Shown here: positions 35,061 through 43,569 of the stretch, piece after piece
How positions within the stretch are numbered: the stretch's first letter is position 1
Layout: the number at the start of each line of letters is the position of its first letter
NCBI GenBank assembly: GCA_013823485.1
Contig: PNMF01000005.1
Span: forward strand, 1-49,500
Reading direction: 5' to 3'
Length of the DNA: 49,500 nt
DNA from: Comamonadaceae bacterium
Lineage (GTDB): Bacteria > Pseudomonadota > Gammaproteobacteria > Burkholderiales > Burkholderiaceae_C
The notes under the pieces: model-generated
What the model saw: only the letters and a program-made list of their open reading frames with translations
Database searches by the model: none
Told to the model about the DNA's origin: nothing
Made by a program: the position numbers and the translations under genes

Positions 35061-36559
35061 TGCTAGTTCTCGACCACGATCGCGCTGGCGGCTACTGGGG
35101 TGCCGTGTATGTGTTCACCGCCATCAAGGGCCTGCAGGTGGTCATCGATGGCCCGGTGGGCTGCGAGAACCTGCCGGTGACCAGCGTGCTGCACTACACC
35201 GACGCCCTGCCCCCGCACGAGCTGCCCATCGTGGTCACCGGCCTGGCCGAAGAACAGCTGGGCCGCGAAGGCACCGAAGGCGCCATGAAGCGGGCCCACG
35301 CGGTGCTCGACCCCGAGCTGCCCGCCGTGGTGGTGACCGGCTCCATCGCCGAGATGATCGGTGGCGGCGTCACCCCCGAAGGCACCGGCCTGATGCGTTT
35401 CCTGCCCCGCACCATCGACGAAGACCAGTGGCAGTGCGCCAACCGCGCCATGACCTGGCTGTGGAGCGAGTACGGCATGAAGAAGGTGCCGGCCCGCACC
35501 CCGCTGGCCGAGCGCCCGGCTGGTGAAAAGCCCAGGGTCAACATCATCGGCCCGTGTTACGGCACCTTCAACAGCCCGAGCGATCTGGCCGAGATCCGCC
35601 GCCTGGTGCAGGGCATCGGCGCCGAGGTGAACATGGTGTTCCCGCTGGGCAGCCACCTCTCCGAGGTGTCGCGCCTGGTCGAAGCGGACGTGAACATCTG
35701 CATGTACCGCGAGTTCGGTCGCCAGCTCTGCGAGGTGCTGGAGCGCCCTTACCTGCAGGCCCCCATCGGCCTGCACAGCACCACCCAGTTCCTGCGCACG
35801 CTCGGCGAGCTGCTGGGCCTGGACCCGGAGCCCTTCATCGAGCGCGAGAAGCACACCACCATCAAGCCGGTGTGGGACCTCTGGCGCAGCGTCACCCAGG
35901 ACTTCTTTGCCACCGCCAGCTTTGCGGTGGTGGCCGGCGAGACCTATGCCCGCGGCCTGCGCCACTTCCTCGAAGACGAGATGGGCCTGCCCTGCCGCTT
36001 CGCGGTGTCACGCAAGGCGGGCGAAAAGACCGACAACGCCGCCGTGCGCGAGATGGTGCAGCAGAAGATGCCGCTGATCCTGTTCGGCAGCTACAACGAA
36101 CGCATGTACCTGGCCGAAGCCGGCAGCCAGGGCCCGATGCGCTCGGCCTTCATACCGGCTTCGTTTCCCGGCGCCATCATCCGCCGCCACACCGGCACCC
36201 CCTTCATGGGCTACAGCGGTGCGACCTACCTGATCCAGGAAGTGTGCAACGCGCTGTTCGACGCGCTGTTCCACATCCTGCCGCTGGCCTCCGACATGGA
36301 CCGGGGCGAGGCCACACCGGCCCGCCTGGCCGACGGCACGGCCGGTGCCGACGACAACGCACAGACCCCCTGGGACGACGCTGCCCACGCCCGCCTGCAG
36401 GCCATCGTGGCGCTGCAGCCGGTGCTGGTGCAGATCTCGGCCGCACGCCGGCTGCGCGACGGCTCGGAGCGGCAGGCCCGCCAGGCCGGCGCGGCCCAGG
36501 TCGACACCAGTCATGTGAACAACGCCGGGCGCGAGCTCGGCCTGGGAGCCCCGGCATGA
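35060..36559 (+). CDS. bchZ: Chlorophyllide a reductase subunit Z
   Basis: 499 residues from ATG 35060, overlapping the bchY stop by one base. NifK-like: [20 protein letters not shown] holds the cluster cysteine, with [18 protein letters not shown] and [22 protein letters not shown] further on. The C-terminus has a long Ala/Asp-rich stretch before a helical end. The final gene before the puf region. Confidence 0.97.
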   Translation: MLVLDHDRAGGYWGAVYVFTAIKGLQVVIDGPVGCENLPVTSVLHYTDALPPHELPIVVTGLAEEQLGREGTEGAMKRAHAVLDPELPAVVVTGSIAEMIGGGVTPEGTGLMRFLPRTIDEDQWQCANRAMTWLWSEYGMKKVPARTPLAERPAGEKPRVNIIGPCYGTFNSPSDLAEIRRLVQGIGAEVNMVFPLGSHLSEVSRLVEADVNICMYREFGRQLCEVLERPYLQAPIGLHSTTQFLRTLGELLGLDPEPFIEREKHTTIKPVWDLWRSVTQDFFATASFAVVAGETYARGLRHFLEDEMGLPCRFAVSRKAGEKTDNAAVREMVQQKMPLILFGSYNERMYLAEAGSQGPMRSAFIPASFPGAIIRRHTGTPFMGYSGATYLIQEVCNALFDALFHILPLASDMDRGEATPARLADGTAGADDNAQTPWDDAAHARLQAIVALQPVLVQISAARRLRDGSERQARQAGAAQVDTSHVNNAGRELGLGAPA

Positions 36560-36585
36560 ACGCCGCCGGCTCCCCCAAGAGATGT

Positions 36586-36648
36586 CAGGGCATTTCGCCC
36601 TGGCTGCCCAGGTTGCGCGGGTTGGGCGCAACGCAGGCCATGAGGCCT
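36586..36648 (+). promoter_or_regulatory. puf upstream region: hairpins and RegA/PrrA-like box
   Basis: Three inverted repeats lie between bchZ and pufB: CAGGGC/GCCCTG (36586-36602), GTTGCGC/GCGCAAC (36612-36632) and AGGCC/GGCCT (36635-36648). The middle one, GCGCGGGTTGGGCGC (36615-36629), fits the RegA/PrrA consensus as I remember it except one position. There is no TGT-N12-ACA site here, consistent with puf control by RegA/PrrA. The repeats could also form leader RNA hairpins. Confidence 0.5.
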
Positions 36649-36667
36649 TATTGAGAAGGAGCATCAC

Positions 36668-36811
36668 ATGTCACAACGGACATCCATATCCGGCCTGACG
36701 GACGACGAGGCTCAGGAGTTCCACCAGTACTACATGCAAGGCTTTGTGGGTTTCACGGCGATTGCCGTGGTGGCCCACCTGCTGGTGTGGTTCTGGCGGC
36801 CCTGGCTCTGA
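36668..36811 (+). CDS. pufB: LH1 light-harvesting beta polypeptide
   Basis: 47 residues (too short for the ORF track): [20 protein letters not shown] then [14 protein letters not shown]. The [10 protein letters not shown]-terminus, the BChl-ligating His in AHLLVW and the WRPWL end are diagnostic of LH1 beta. A strong AGAAGGAG lies upstream. Forms the LH1 ring around the reaction centre with PufA. Confidence 0.97.
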   Translation: MSQRTSISGLTDDEAQEFHQYYMQGFVGFTAIAVVAHLLVWFWRPWL

Positions 36812-36849
36812 TTCCATAGCCCAACCCAACCGATGAGTGGAGAACTGCC

Positions 36850-37074
36850 ATGAACGACCTGACTTTTGCGGCCCAGAAGGCATCACGCAAGGAAGACAAG
36901 CTGTCTTTCCTGCTGATCTTTGCGCCCTGTTTCCTGCTGCTGCTGTCTCTTGCCGTGCTGGGCCAACTCGTTGGCCTGCATTGGCAAGTGTGGCTGCCAG
37001 GGGCGGAGCACAAGGCCAGCATCTTTTCGGGCGTCCACGCGGCGGTCTACACCCTCATGTCTCACATCATCTAA
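36850..37074 (+). CDS. Small single-TM protein between pufB and pufA, unassigned
   Basis: 74 residues with GGAG 8 bases before the ATG and AAGGAG for pufA at its end, so it looks properly translated. A basic N-terminus (KASRKEDK) is followed by one long hydrophobic helix (~19-45, LSFLLIFAPCFLLLLSLAVL) and LHWQVWLPG, then an amphipathic tail ending YTLMSHII. The LHWQVW segment resembles the AHLLVW pigment-binding end of PufB, but without Ala at -4. Size and operon position also recall PufQ, though pufQ normally precedes pufB and I cannot match its motifs. Candidate LH1/reaction-centre accessory or assembly subunit. That it is a gene is well supported; its role is not. Confidence 0.8.
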   Translation: MNDLTFAAQKASRKEDKLSFLLIFAPCFLLLLSLAVLGQLVGLHWQVWLPGAEHKASIFSGVHAAVYTLMSHII

Positions 37075-37086
37075 GGAGCACACATC

Positions 37087-37278
37087 ATGTGGCGAATCTG
37101 GCGACTCTACGACCCGCTGCGCGCGATGGTCGTCCAAGGCGTTTTCCTGTTCACGCTGGCAGCAATGATCCACCTCATTCTGCTGAGCACGAACAAGTTC
37201 AACTGGCTCGACGGTCCCAAGGCCAAGGCGGCGTCAGCGGCAGTCATGCCTGCTGCCACCCCGGCAGCCAAGACCTGA
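37087..37278 (+). CDS. pufA: LH1 light-harvesting alpha polypeptide
   Basis: 63 residues, [20 protein letters not shown] then [20 protein letters not shown]. The WRLYDP N-terminus, TM helix, BChl ligand His in AMIHLILL and NKFNWL are classic LH1 alpha. The Ala/Lys-rich C-terminal tail is typical of the Rubrivivax type. Preceded by AAGGAG. Confidence 0.97.
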   Translation: MWRIWRLYDPLRAMVVQGVFLFTLAAMIHLILLSTNKFNWLDGPKAKAASAAVMPAATPAAKT

Positions 37279-37293
37279 CTGTCATCGCGGCAC

Positions 37294-37334
37294 GCAGGTG
37301 CCGGTCCGTCACAACGGGCCGGTCCGGCACCTGC
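37294..37334 (+). promoter_or_regulatory. pufA-pufL intercistronic hairpin
   Basis: GCAGGTGCCGG (37294-37304) and CCGGCACCTGC (37324-37334) form a perfect 11-bp stem with a 19-nt loop in the pufA-pufL gap. Such structures protect the pufBA segment from 3' exonuclease, giving more LH1 than reaction-centre mRNA. It has no T-run, so it is a processing/stability element rather than a full terminator. Confidence 0.85.
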
Positions 37335-37396
37335 ACCGCACCGACTTTCGCACCAGCACAAAGAACTCCATCCACCTGAGACAGGAGGGCCGCATC

Positions 37397-38236
37397 ATGG
37401 CTATGCTCAATTTTGAAAAGAAATACCGGGTTCGAGGCGGGACCTTGGTAGGCGGCGACCTGTTCGATTTCTGGGTGGGGCCGTTCTATGTCGGCTTCTT
37501 CGGCGTGACGACCCTGTTCTTCACGCTCCTGGGCACCGCGATGATCCTCTGGGGTGCATCGCAGGGACCGACCTGGAACCTCTGGCAGATCAGCATCGCG
37601 CCCCCCGATCTTTCCTACGGCCTGCGCTTCGCGCCGCTGATGGAAGGCGGCCTGTGGCAGCTCATCACCGTCTGCGCCCTCGGCGCCTTCGGCTCATGGG
37701 CACTGCGAGAAGTCGAGATCTGCCGAAAACTCGGCATGGGCTACCACGTGCCTGTGGCCTTCTCGGTGGCCATCCTGGCGTACTTCACCCTGGTGGTGGT
37801 GCGGCCGGTGCTGCTGGGCGCCTGGGGACACGGCTTCCCCTACGGCATCTTCAGCCACCTGGACTGGGTCTCCAACGTGGGCTACCAGTACCTGCACTTC
37901 CACTACAACCCGGCGCACATGCTGGCGGTCAGCTTCTTCTTCGCCACCACCTTCGCGCTCTCGCTGCACGGCGCCCTGGTGCTGTCGGCCACCAACCCGG
38001 CGCCCGGCACCGAAGTGAAGACGCCCGAACACGAAGACACCTTCTTCCGCGACATCATCGGCTACTCGGTGGGCACCCTGGGCATCCACCGGCTGGGCCT
38101 GTTCCTGGCGCTGGCGGCCGTGCTGTTCAGTGCCCTGTGCATCGTCATCAGCGGTCCGTTCTGGAGCCGTGGATGGCCCGAGTGGTGGGGCTGGTGGCTG
38201 AACCTGCCCATCTGGTCGCAGTGGCCGCTGACCTAA
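37397..38236 (+). CDS. pufL: Photosynthetic reaction centre subunit L
   Basis: 279 residues from ATG 37397 with ACAGGAGGG upstream. Five TM helices. Markers: [42 protein letters not shown] (special-pair/accessory BChl histidines) and [16 protein letters not shown] (iron-site histidine). Binds the special pair, bacteriopheophytin and QA/QB region with PufM. Confidence 0.98.
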   Translation: MAMLNFEKKYRVRGGTLVGGDLFDFWVGPFYVGFFGVTTLFFTLLGTAMILWGASQGPTWNLWQISIAPPDLSYGLRFAPLMEGGLWQLITVCALGAFGSWALREVEICRKLGMGYHVPVAFSVAILAYFTLVVVRPVLLGAWGHGFPYGIFSHLDWVSNVGYQYLHFHYNPAHMLAVSFFFATTFALSLHGALVLSATNPAPGTEVKTPEHEDTFFRDIIGYSVGTLGIHRLGLFLALAAVLFSALCIVISGPFWSRGWPEWWGWWLNLPIWSQWPLT

Positions 38237-38252
38237 CCCCAGGGAGAACACC

Positions 38253-39230
38253 ATGGCGCAATACCAGAACCTCTTCACCACGGTCCAGGCCGTGGGCCCG
38301 CTGCACCACGGCGTGCCGCTGGGACACGGCAACAGCCCGCGCACCGGCAAGGTGCCGGCCATCGTCCACCTGTTCGGTCGCCTGGGCAACGCCCAGATCG
38401 GACCGATCTACCTGGGCGGCCTTGGCCTGGCCTCGCTGATCCTCGGACTGCTGGCTTTCAACATCATCGGCTTCAACATGCTGGCCTCGGTCAATTACGA
38501 CCCGATCCAGTTCGTGCGCCAGCTCTTCTGGCTGTCGCTGGAGCCCCCGGGACCGGAAAACGGCCTGGGCCTGGCACCGCTCAACCAGGGCGGCTGGTGG
38601 CAGATCGTCGGCTCGTTCCTGACCGTCTCCATCCTGCTGTGGTGGGCCCGCACCTACCGCCGCGCCCGCGAGCTGGGCATGGGCACCCACGTGCCATGGG
38701 CCTTTGCGGCGGCCATCTGGCTGTTCCTGGTGCTGGGCCTCTTCCGCCCGGTGCTGATGGGCAGCTGGGCCGAGGCCGTGCCCTTCGGCATCTTCCCCCA
38801 CCTGGACTGGACGGCCGCCTTCAGCCTGCGCTACGGCAACCTGTTCTACAACCCGTTCCACGCGCTCTCCATCGCCTTCCTGTACGGCTCCACCCTGCTG
38901 TTCGCGATGCACGGCGCCACCATCCTGGCGGTCGGCCGCTACGGCGGTGAACGCGAGATCGAGCAGATCACCGACCGCGGCACCGCCAGCGAGCGCGCTG
39001 CCCTGTTCTGGCGCTGGACCATGGGCTTCAACGCCACCATGGAATCCATTCACCGCTGGGCCTGGTGGTTCGCGGTGCTGTGCCCGCTCACCGGCGGCAT
39101 CGGCATCCTGCTGACCGGCACCGTGGTGGACAACTGGTACCTGTGGGCGATCAAGCACGGCGTGGCGCCGCCCTACCCGGCCGTCTTCCCCGAGGTCATG
39201 GACCCGGCCCTCATGAACGGAGGCAAGTGA
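38253..39230 (+). CDS. pufM: Photosynthetic reaction centre subunit M
   Basis: 325 residues. [20 protein letters not shown] at the N-terminus; [22 protein letters not shown] and [21 protein letters not shown] for the BChl and iron ligands; [16 protein letters not shown] in the last helix. Partner of PufL. The stop overlaps pufC as ATGA-type, coupling cytochrome synthesis. Confidence 0.98.
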   Translation: MAQYQNLFTTVQAVGPLHHGVPLGHGNSPRTGKVPAIVHLFGRLGNAQIGPIYLGGLGLASLILGLLAFNIIGFNMLASVNYDPIQFVRQLFWLSLEPPGPENGLGLAPLNQGGWWQIVGSFLTVSILLWWARTYRRARELGMGTHVPWAFAAAIWLFLVLGLFRPVLMGSWAEAVPFGIFPHLDWTAAFSLRYGNLFYNPFHALSIAFLYGSTLLFAMHGATILAVGRYGGEREIEQITDRGTASERAALFWRWTMGFNATMESIHRWAWWFAVLCPLTGGIGILLTGTVVDNWYLWAIKHGVAPPYPAVFPEVMDPALMNGGK

Positions 39231-40330
39231 TGAACACGACATCCCGCACCCGCCGCTGGCTTGGCCTGGCGGCACTGGCCTCCCTCACGCTGCTGGCCGC
39301 CTGCGAGCGCCCGCCCATGGAAACCGTGCAGCACGGTTACCGGGGCACCGGCATGGTCCAGGTCTACAACCCGCGCGCCCTGGTCGAGCTCGACAAGGCC
39401 AACGTGGTGCCCGAGGCCCAGCCGCCGGCCGATGCCTCCGGCCCCAAGGCCGGCGCGGTCTACCAGAACGTGCAGGTGCTGGGCGACCTCAGCGTGGGTG
39501 AGTTCACCCGTCTGATGGTGGCCATGACCGCCTGGGTCTCGCCCGAGCAGGGCTGCACCTACTGCCATGCCGGCGCCAACTTCGCGGACGACAGCCTCTA
39601 CACCAAGGTGGTGGCCCGCAAGATGGTCCAGATGACGCAGCACATCAACAGCAGCTACAAGAGCCACGTCAAGGAAACCGGCGTGACCTGCTACACCTGC
39701 CACCGTGGCCAGCCGGTGCCCAAGGAAATCTGGTTCACCGCCAAGTCCGAACCCTACGGCTCGAACTTCATGGGCGACAAGGCCGGGCAGAACACCCCGG
39801 CCGACTCGGTGGGCCTGGCTTCGCTGCCCTACGACCCGTTCACCCCGTACCTGCTGGGTGCCGAGCCGATCCGGGTGCAGCCCCAGAACGCGCTGCCCAT
39901 CAGCGGCGCCAAGGGTGAAAGCATCCAGCGCACCGAGAAGACCTATGCCCTCATGGAGCACATGTCGTCCGGCCTGGGCGTGAACTGCACCTACTGCCAC
40001 AACAGCGCCAACTTCGGCGGCTGGGAAGGTGGCCCGCCGCAGCGCGTGACCGCCTGGCACGGCATCCGCATGGCACGCGACGTGAATCTGGCCTACATGG
40101 AGCCGCTGACCGATGTCTTCCCGGCCCACCGCAAGGGCGAGCTGGGCGACGTGGCCAAGGCCAACTGCGCCACCTGCCACCAGGGTGCCTACAAGCCGCT
40201 GTTCGGCCAGTCCATGCTCAAGGACCATCCGGAACTCGCGGCCTACCGGCCCTACGCCGCCGCGCCGCCTGCGGACGCAGCGGCAGCGCCCGCGGCAGCC
40301 GAACCGGCTGCCCCGGCCACCAAACCCTGA
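39230..40330 (+). CDS. pufC: Reaction centre tetraheme cytochrome c subunit
   Basis: 366 residues. A lipoprotein signal (LTLLAACERP, lipid on Cys25) anchors it in the membrane. Four heme-attachment motifs: CTYCH, CYTCH, CTYCH, CATCH. It re-reduces the photo-oxidized special pair from periplasmic donors. An Ala/Pro-rich C-terminal tail follows residue ~340. Needs the Ccm system encoded nearby. The first three sites sit in repeat modules with upstream MVQMTQHINSSYK-type helices carrying Met ligands. Confidence 0.97.
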   Translation: MNTTSRTRRWLGLAALASLTLLAACERPPMETVQHGYRGTGMVQVYNPRALVELDKANVVPEAQPPADASGPKAGAVYQNVQVLGDLSVGEFTRLMVAMTAWVSPEQGCTYCHAGANFADDSLYTKVVARKMVQMTQHINSSYKSHVKETGVTCYTCHRGQPVPKEIWFTAKSEPYGSNFMGDKAGQNTPADSVGLASLPYDPFTPYLLGAEPIRVQPQNALPISGAKGESIQRTEKTYALMEHMSSGLGVNCTYCHNSANFGGWEGGPPQRVTAWHGIRMARDVNLAYMEPLTDVFPAHRKGELGDVAKANCATCHQGAYKPLFGQSMLKDHPELAAYRPYAAAPPADAAAAPAAAEPAAPATKP

Positions 40331-40364
40331 GCCCCCGGCCAGGTCATCCACCGGGCACCCCGAC

Positions 40365-41144
40365 ATGGCAGAGGTCGCCCAGGATGTGATCACCCTCTCG
40401 GGGGTGGTGGTGGTCGTGCTGGTGAACTACCTGCGCGAACACCAGGGCTGGGGCTGGATGCGGCTCGCCCAGGGGCCCGGCGCTCTCAAGGAGACGCCGG
40501 GTCTGTGTTTTGCCAAGGTCATGGGCAGCGGGCACGGCGGCGGCTTCGGCCTGCGGCCCAGCCCCAGCCACCAGGGCCTGATCGCGGTGTTCGACCACGC
40601 CGGCCAGGCCGCTGCCTTCCTGGACGGCGGCCATGTGCAGGCCATGCGCCAGCGCGCTGCACAGCACTGGAGCGGTCTGCTGGAGGTGGTGTCGGCACGC
40701 GGCCAATGGGACGGCCAGGCCTGGGGCTCCACCCCGGCCAGCCAGCTTGGCGAACACGCCCATGGCGATGCAGGCGCCGCACCCACACCGCTGGCCGTGC
40801 TCACCCGCGCCAGCATCCGGCCGGCCAAGGCCATGGCCTTCTGGCGCAACGCACCACCGGCCCAGAACGCCATGCAGCGGGCCGAAGGCTGCACCCTGGC
40901 CATGGGCCTGGGCGAGGCGCCGCTGGTGCGCCAGTGCACCTTCAGCCTGTGGCGCGACACCGAGGCCATGAACACCTATGCCCGGCAGGGCCCGCACCAG
41001 ACCGCCATCGAGGCGGCCTGGCGCCACCAGTATTTTTCCGAGTCGCTGTTCGTGCGCATGCGCCTGCTGCAGCAGCACGGTGCCTGGCCGGCACCCAGCG
41101 CCACCGGCGTATCAGCCTATTTCCCCCAGGAGGCCACCCCATGA
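40365..41144 (+). CDS. crtA: Spheroidene monooxygenase
   Basis: 259 residues from ATG 40365. The start VAQDVITLSGVVVVVLVNYLREH, CFAKVMGSGHGGGFGLRPSPSHQGL and AEGCTLAMGLGEAPLVRQCTFSLWRD fit the CrtA family. Uses O2 to make 2-keto carotenoids such as spheroidenone, the aerobic red pigment. Overlaps crtD at ATGA, giving the pufC-crtADC order of Rubrivivax-type clusters. Confidence 0.93.
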   Translation: MAEVAQDVITLSGVVVVVLVNYLREHQGWGWMRLAQGPGALKETPGLCFAKVMGSGHGGGFGLRPSPSHQGLIAVFDHAGQAAAFLDGGHVQAMRQRAAQHWSGLLEVVSARGQWDGQAWGSTPASQLGEHAHGDAGAAPTPLAVLTRASIRPAKAMAFWRNAPPAQNAMQRAEGCTLAMGLGEAPLVRQCTFSLWRDTEAMNTYARQGPHQTAIEAAWRHQYFSESLFVRMRLLQQHGAWPAPSATGVSAYFPQEATP

Positions 41145-42676
41145 GCACACACCGCGTGGTCGTCATCGGCGCCGGCATGGGCGGGCTGGTATCCGCACTG
41201 CAGCTCGCCGCCCAGGGCCTGGAGGTGACGGTGGTGGAAGCCGCCGCCGGCCCCGGCGGCAAGGTGCGGCAGATCGAGGTCGACGGCGCCGCCATCGACA
41301 GCGGCCCCACCGTCATGACCATGCGCTGGGTATTCGACCAGATCCTGGGCGCGGTCGGCGCCCACCTGGACACCGAGCTCAAGCTGCGCCCGCTGAGCGT
41401 GCTGGCCCGCCACTGGTGGGACGACGGCAGCAGCCTGGACCTGCACGCCGACGCCGCCCGCTCGGCCGAGGCGGTGGGCGAATTCGCCGGCGCAGCCGAA
41501 GCGCGCCGCTTTGAAGCCTTCTGTGCCCAAGCGCGCGAGGTCTACCGCACGCTCGAAGGCCCCTACATCCGCGGCCGCATGCCGGGCATGCTGGGCCTGT
41601 CGGCCCGGCTGGGCGCGCGCGGCATGGGCGTGCTGGCCGGGCTCGGCCCCATGACCAGCCTGTGGCGCAGCCTGGGCCGGCACTTCCACGATCCGCGCCT
41701 GCGCCAGCTGTTCGGCCGCTATGCCACCTACACCGGCTCGTCGCCGTGGCAGGCACCGGCCACCCTGATGCTGATCGCCCAGGTCGAGCTGGACGGCGTC
41801 TGGTCCATCGACGGCGGCATGCACGCGCTGGCGCGCTGCCTGGAGCGGCTGGCCCGCAGCCAGGGCGCGGTGTTCCGGTACCACAGCGAATGCGCCCGGA
41901 TCCAGACCGAGGGAGGCCGGGTGTCCGGCGTGCTGCTGGCCAGCGGTGAACGGCTGGCCGCCGACAGCGTGGTCTTCAACGGCGACGTGGCGGCCCTGCG
42001 CGGCGGCCTGCTCGGGCCCCAGGTGCAGGACAGCGTGCCGGCCAAGGCCCAGCCCCGTTCGCTGTCGGCCCTGACCTGGTCGATCCACACGCCCACCAGC
42101 GGCTTGCCGCTGGACCGCCACAACGTGTTTTTCCGCAGCGACTACGAGAGCGAGTTCCGCGACATCTTCGGCCGCGGCCAGCTGCCCACGCAACCCACGG
42201 TCTACGTCTGTGCCCAGGACCGGGGCACCGGCACCGTGCCCGAGGGCGCCGAGCGCCTGCTGTGCCTGGTGAACGCACCCGCCCTGGGTGACCAGCCATC
42301 CCGCTTCACTCCGCAGGAGATCGAACCATGTCAGACCGCCGCTTTCACCCTGCTGCGCCGGTGTGGGCTGCGCATCCGTCAGGCGAATCCGCCGTCGGTG
42401 CTCACCACCCCGGCGGATTTTCATCGGCTCTTCCCGGCCACCGGGGGAGCCCTGTATGGCCAGGCGACCCACGGCTGGATGTCGGCCTTCGCCCGGCCGA
42501 ACGCCGCTACGCCGGTGGCTGGCCTTTTTCTGGCGGGGGGGAGCGTCCATCCGGGTCCGGGGGTGCCGATGGCGGCCCTGTCTGGCCTTCGGGCGGCCGA
42601 GGCCCTGCTGGCGAGCCCCGCTTTGACGCGCCGGTTCCCACGGGCGGTTACCTCTGGTGGTACCTCGATGCCCTGA
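41141..42676 (+). CDS. crtD: 1-hydroxycarotenoid 3,4-desaturase
   Basis: 511 residues from ATG 41141, preceded by CCAGGAGG. FAD-binding RVVVIGAGMGGLVSALQLAAQG and the C-terminal LFLAGGSVHPGPGVPMAALSG define the CrtI/CrtD desaturase family, and the operon position separates it from CrtI. Desaturates hydroxyneurosporene-type carotenoids at C3-C4. The final 349 bases overlap the start of crtC in another frame. The track start in crtA is a shadow. Confidence 0.95.
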   Translation: MSTHRVVVIGAGMGGLVSALQLAAQGLEVTVVEAAAGPGGKVRQIEVDGAAIDSGPTVMTMRWVFDQILGAVGAHLDTELKLRPLSVLARHWWDDGSSLDLHADAARSAEAVGEFAGAAEARRFEAFCAQAREVYRTLEGPYIRGRMPGMLGLSARLGARGMGVLAGLGPMTSLWRSLGRHFHDPRLRQLFGRYATYTGSSPWQAPATLMLIAQVELDGVWSIDGGMHALARCLERLARSQGAVFRYHSECARIQTEGGRVSGVLLASGERLAADSVVFNGDVAALRGGLLGPQVQDSVPAKAQPRSLSALTWSIHTPTSGLPLDRHNVFFRSDYESEFRDIFGRGQLPTQPTVYVCAQDRGTGTVPEGAERLLCLVNAPALGDQPSRFTPQEIEPCQTAAFTLLRRCGLRIRQANPPSVLTTPADFHRLFPATGGALYGQATHGWMSAFARPNAATPVAGLFLAGGSVHPGPGVPMAALSGLRAAEALLASPALTRRFPRAVTSGGTSMP

Positions 42677-43539
42677 GCGACGACGGACAGTACGGCCTGA
42701 CCATCATTGCCTTCGTCGGCAGCGTGTTCTCGCCCTACTACGCCTGGGCAAGGCGCGGCGGCGCGCACACCAACCCCGACAACTTCTGCGCCCTCAATGT
42801 GGCGCTGTACAGCCGCCATGCCCGGCGCTGGACCATGACCGAACGCGGCGCGGCCCACAACCAGCGCGACCGCACCCACTTCAAGATCGGGCCGAGCCAG
42901 CTGCGCTGGAACGGCGACAGCCTGGTGATCGACATCGACGAGGTCGGCGTGCCGCTGCCGCGCCGGGTGCGCGGGCGCATCCAGGTGCACCCGATGCAGC
43001 TGTTCCAGTTCAGCACGCCGCTGGACGCCGCCGGCCGCCACCGCTGGGGGCCGCTGGCCCCGCAGGCGCGGGTGGAAGTCGACCTGAGCCTGCCCGAGCA
43101 GCGCTGGCGCGGCCAGGCCTACCTGGACTCGAACGAAGGCGACGAGCCGATCGACCGCGCCTTCACCGAATGGGACTGGTCGCGCAGCCTGCTGTCCGAC
43201 GGCAGCACCGCCGTGCTGTACGACCTGGAGCCCGGGCGAGACGACGGCCGCCTGCTGGCGCTGCGTTTCGGCACCGACGGCGAGGTCACGCCCTTCGATG
43301 CGCCGCCGCAGAAGGAACTGCCACGCACCGCCTGGCGGCTCGCCCGCCGGCTGCGCAGCGACGGGCCGGTGACGGTGCACGAGCAGCTGGAGGACACGCC
43401 GTTCTACCAGCGCGCCGCCCTGCGCCACAGCCTGCTGGGCGAAACCGTGACCTGCTTCCACGAGACGCTGCATGTGCCCCGGCTGGTCTCGCCGGTGGTG
43501 CAGGCCATGCTGCCCTGGCGCATGCCCCGGCGCACCTGA
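42328..43539 (+). CDS. crtC: Acyclic carotenoid 1,2-hydratase (overlaps crtD)
   Basis: 403 residues if started at ATG 42328. Conserved CrtC sequence begins near residue 110 (TGGYLWWYLDALSDDG, IIAFVGSVFSPYYAWARR, WTMTERG) and runs to the end (TVTCFHETLHVPRLVSP). It adds water at the 1,2 double bond of neurosporene/lycopene. No ATG or GTG lies between 42328 and the conserved part, and GCAGGAGATCGAACC places a strong ribosome binding site at ATG 42328, so translation begins 349 bases inside crtD. I recall the Rubrivivax enzyme as ~400 residues, which agrees. The first ~105 residues are Gly/Pro-rich and look like overprinted sequence. Confidence 0.9.
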   Translation: MSDRRFHPAAPVWAAHPSGESAVGAHHPGGFSSALPGHRGSPVWPGDPRLDVGLRPAERRYAGGWPFSGGGERPSGSGGADGGPVWPSGGRGPAGEPRFDAPVPTGGYLWWYLDALSDDGQYGLTIIAFVGSVFSPYYAWARRGGAHTNPDNFCALNVALYSRHARRWTMTERGAAHNQRDRTHFKIGPSQLRWNGDSLVIDIDEVGVPLPRRVRGRIQVHPMQLFQFSTPLDAAGRHRWGPLAPQARVEVDLSLPEQRWRGQAYLDSNEGDEPIDRAFTEWDWSRSLLSDGSTAVLYDLEPGRDDGRLLALRFGTDGEVTPFDAPPQKELPRTAWRLARRLRSDGPVTVHEQLEDTPFYQRAALRHSLLGETVTCFHETLHVPRLVSPVVQAMLPWRMPRRT

Positions 43540-43569
43540 CGGCCTTGTCGGGCGCGGCATCATCACGGC

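Noticed and set aside
36560-36667. PpsR/CrtJ site upstream of pufB
   Set aside because: GATGTCAGGG has one half but no ACA at the required distance.
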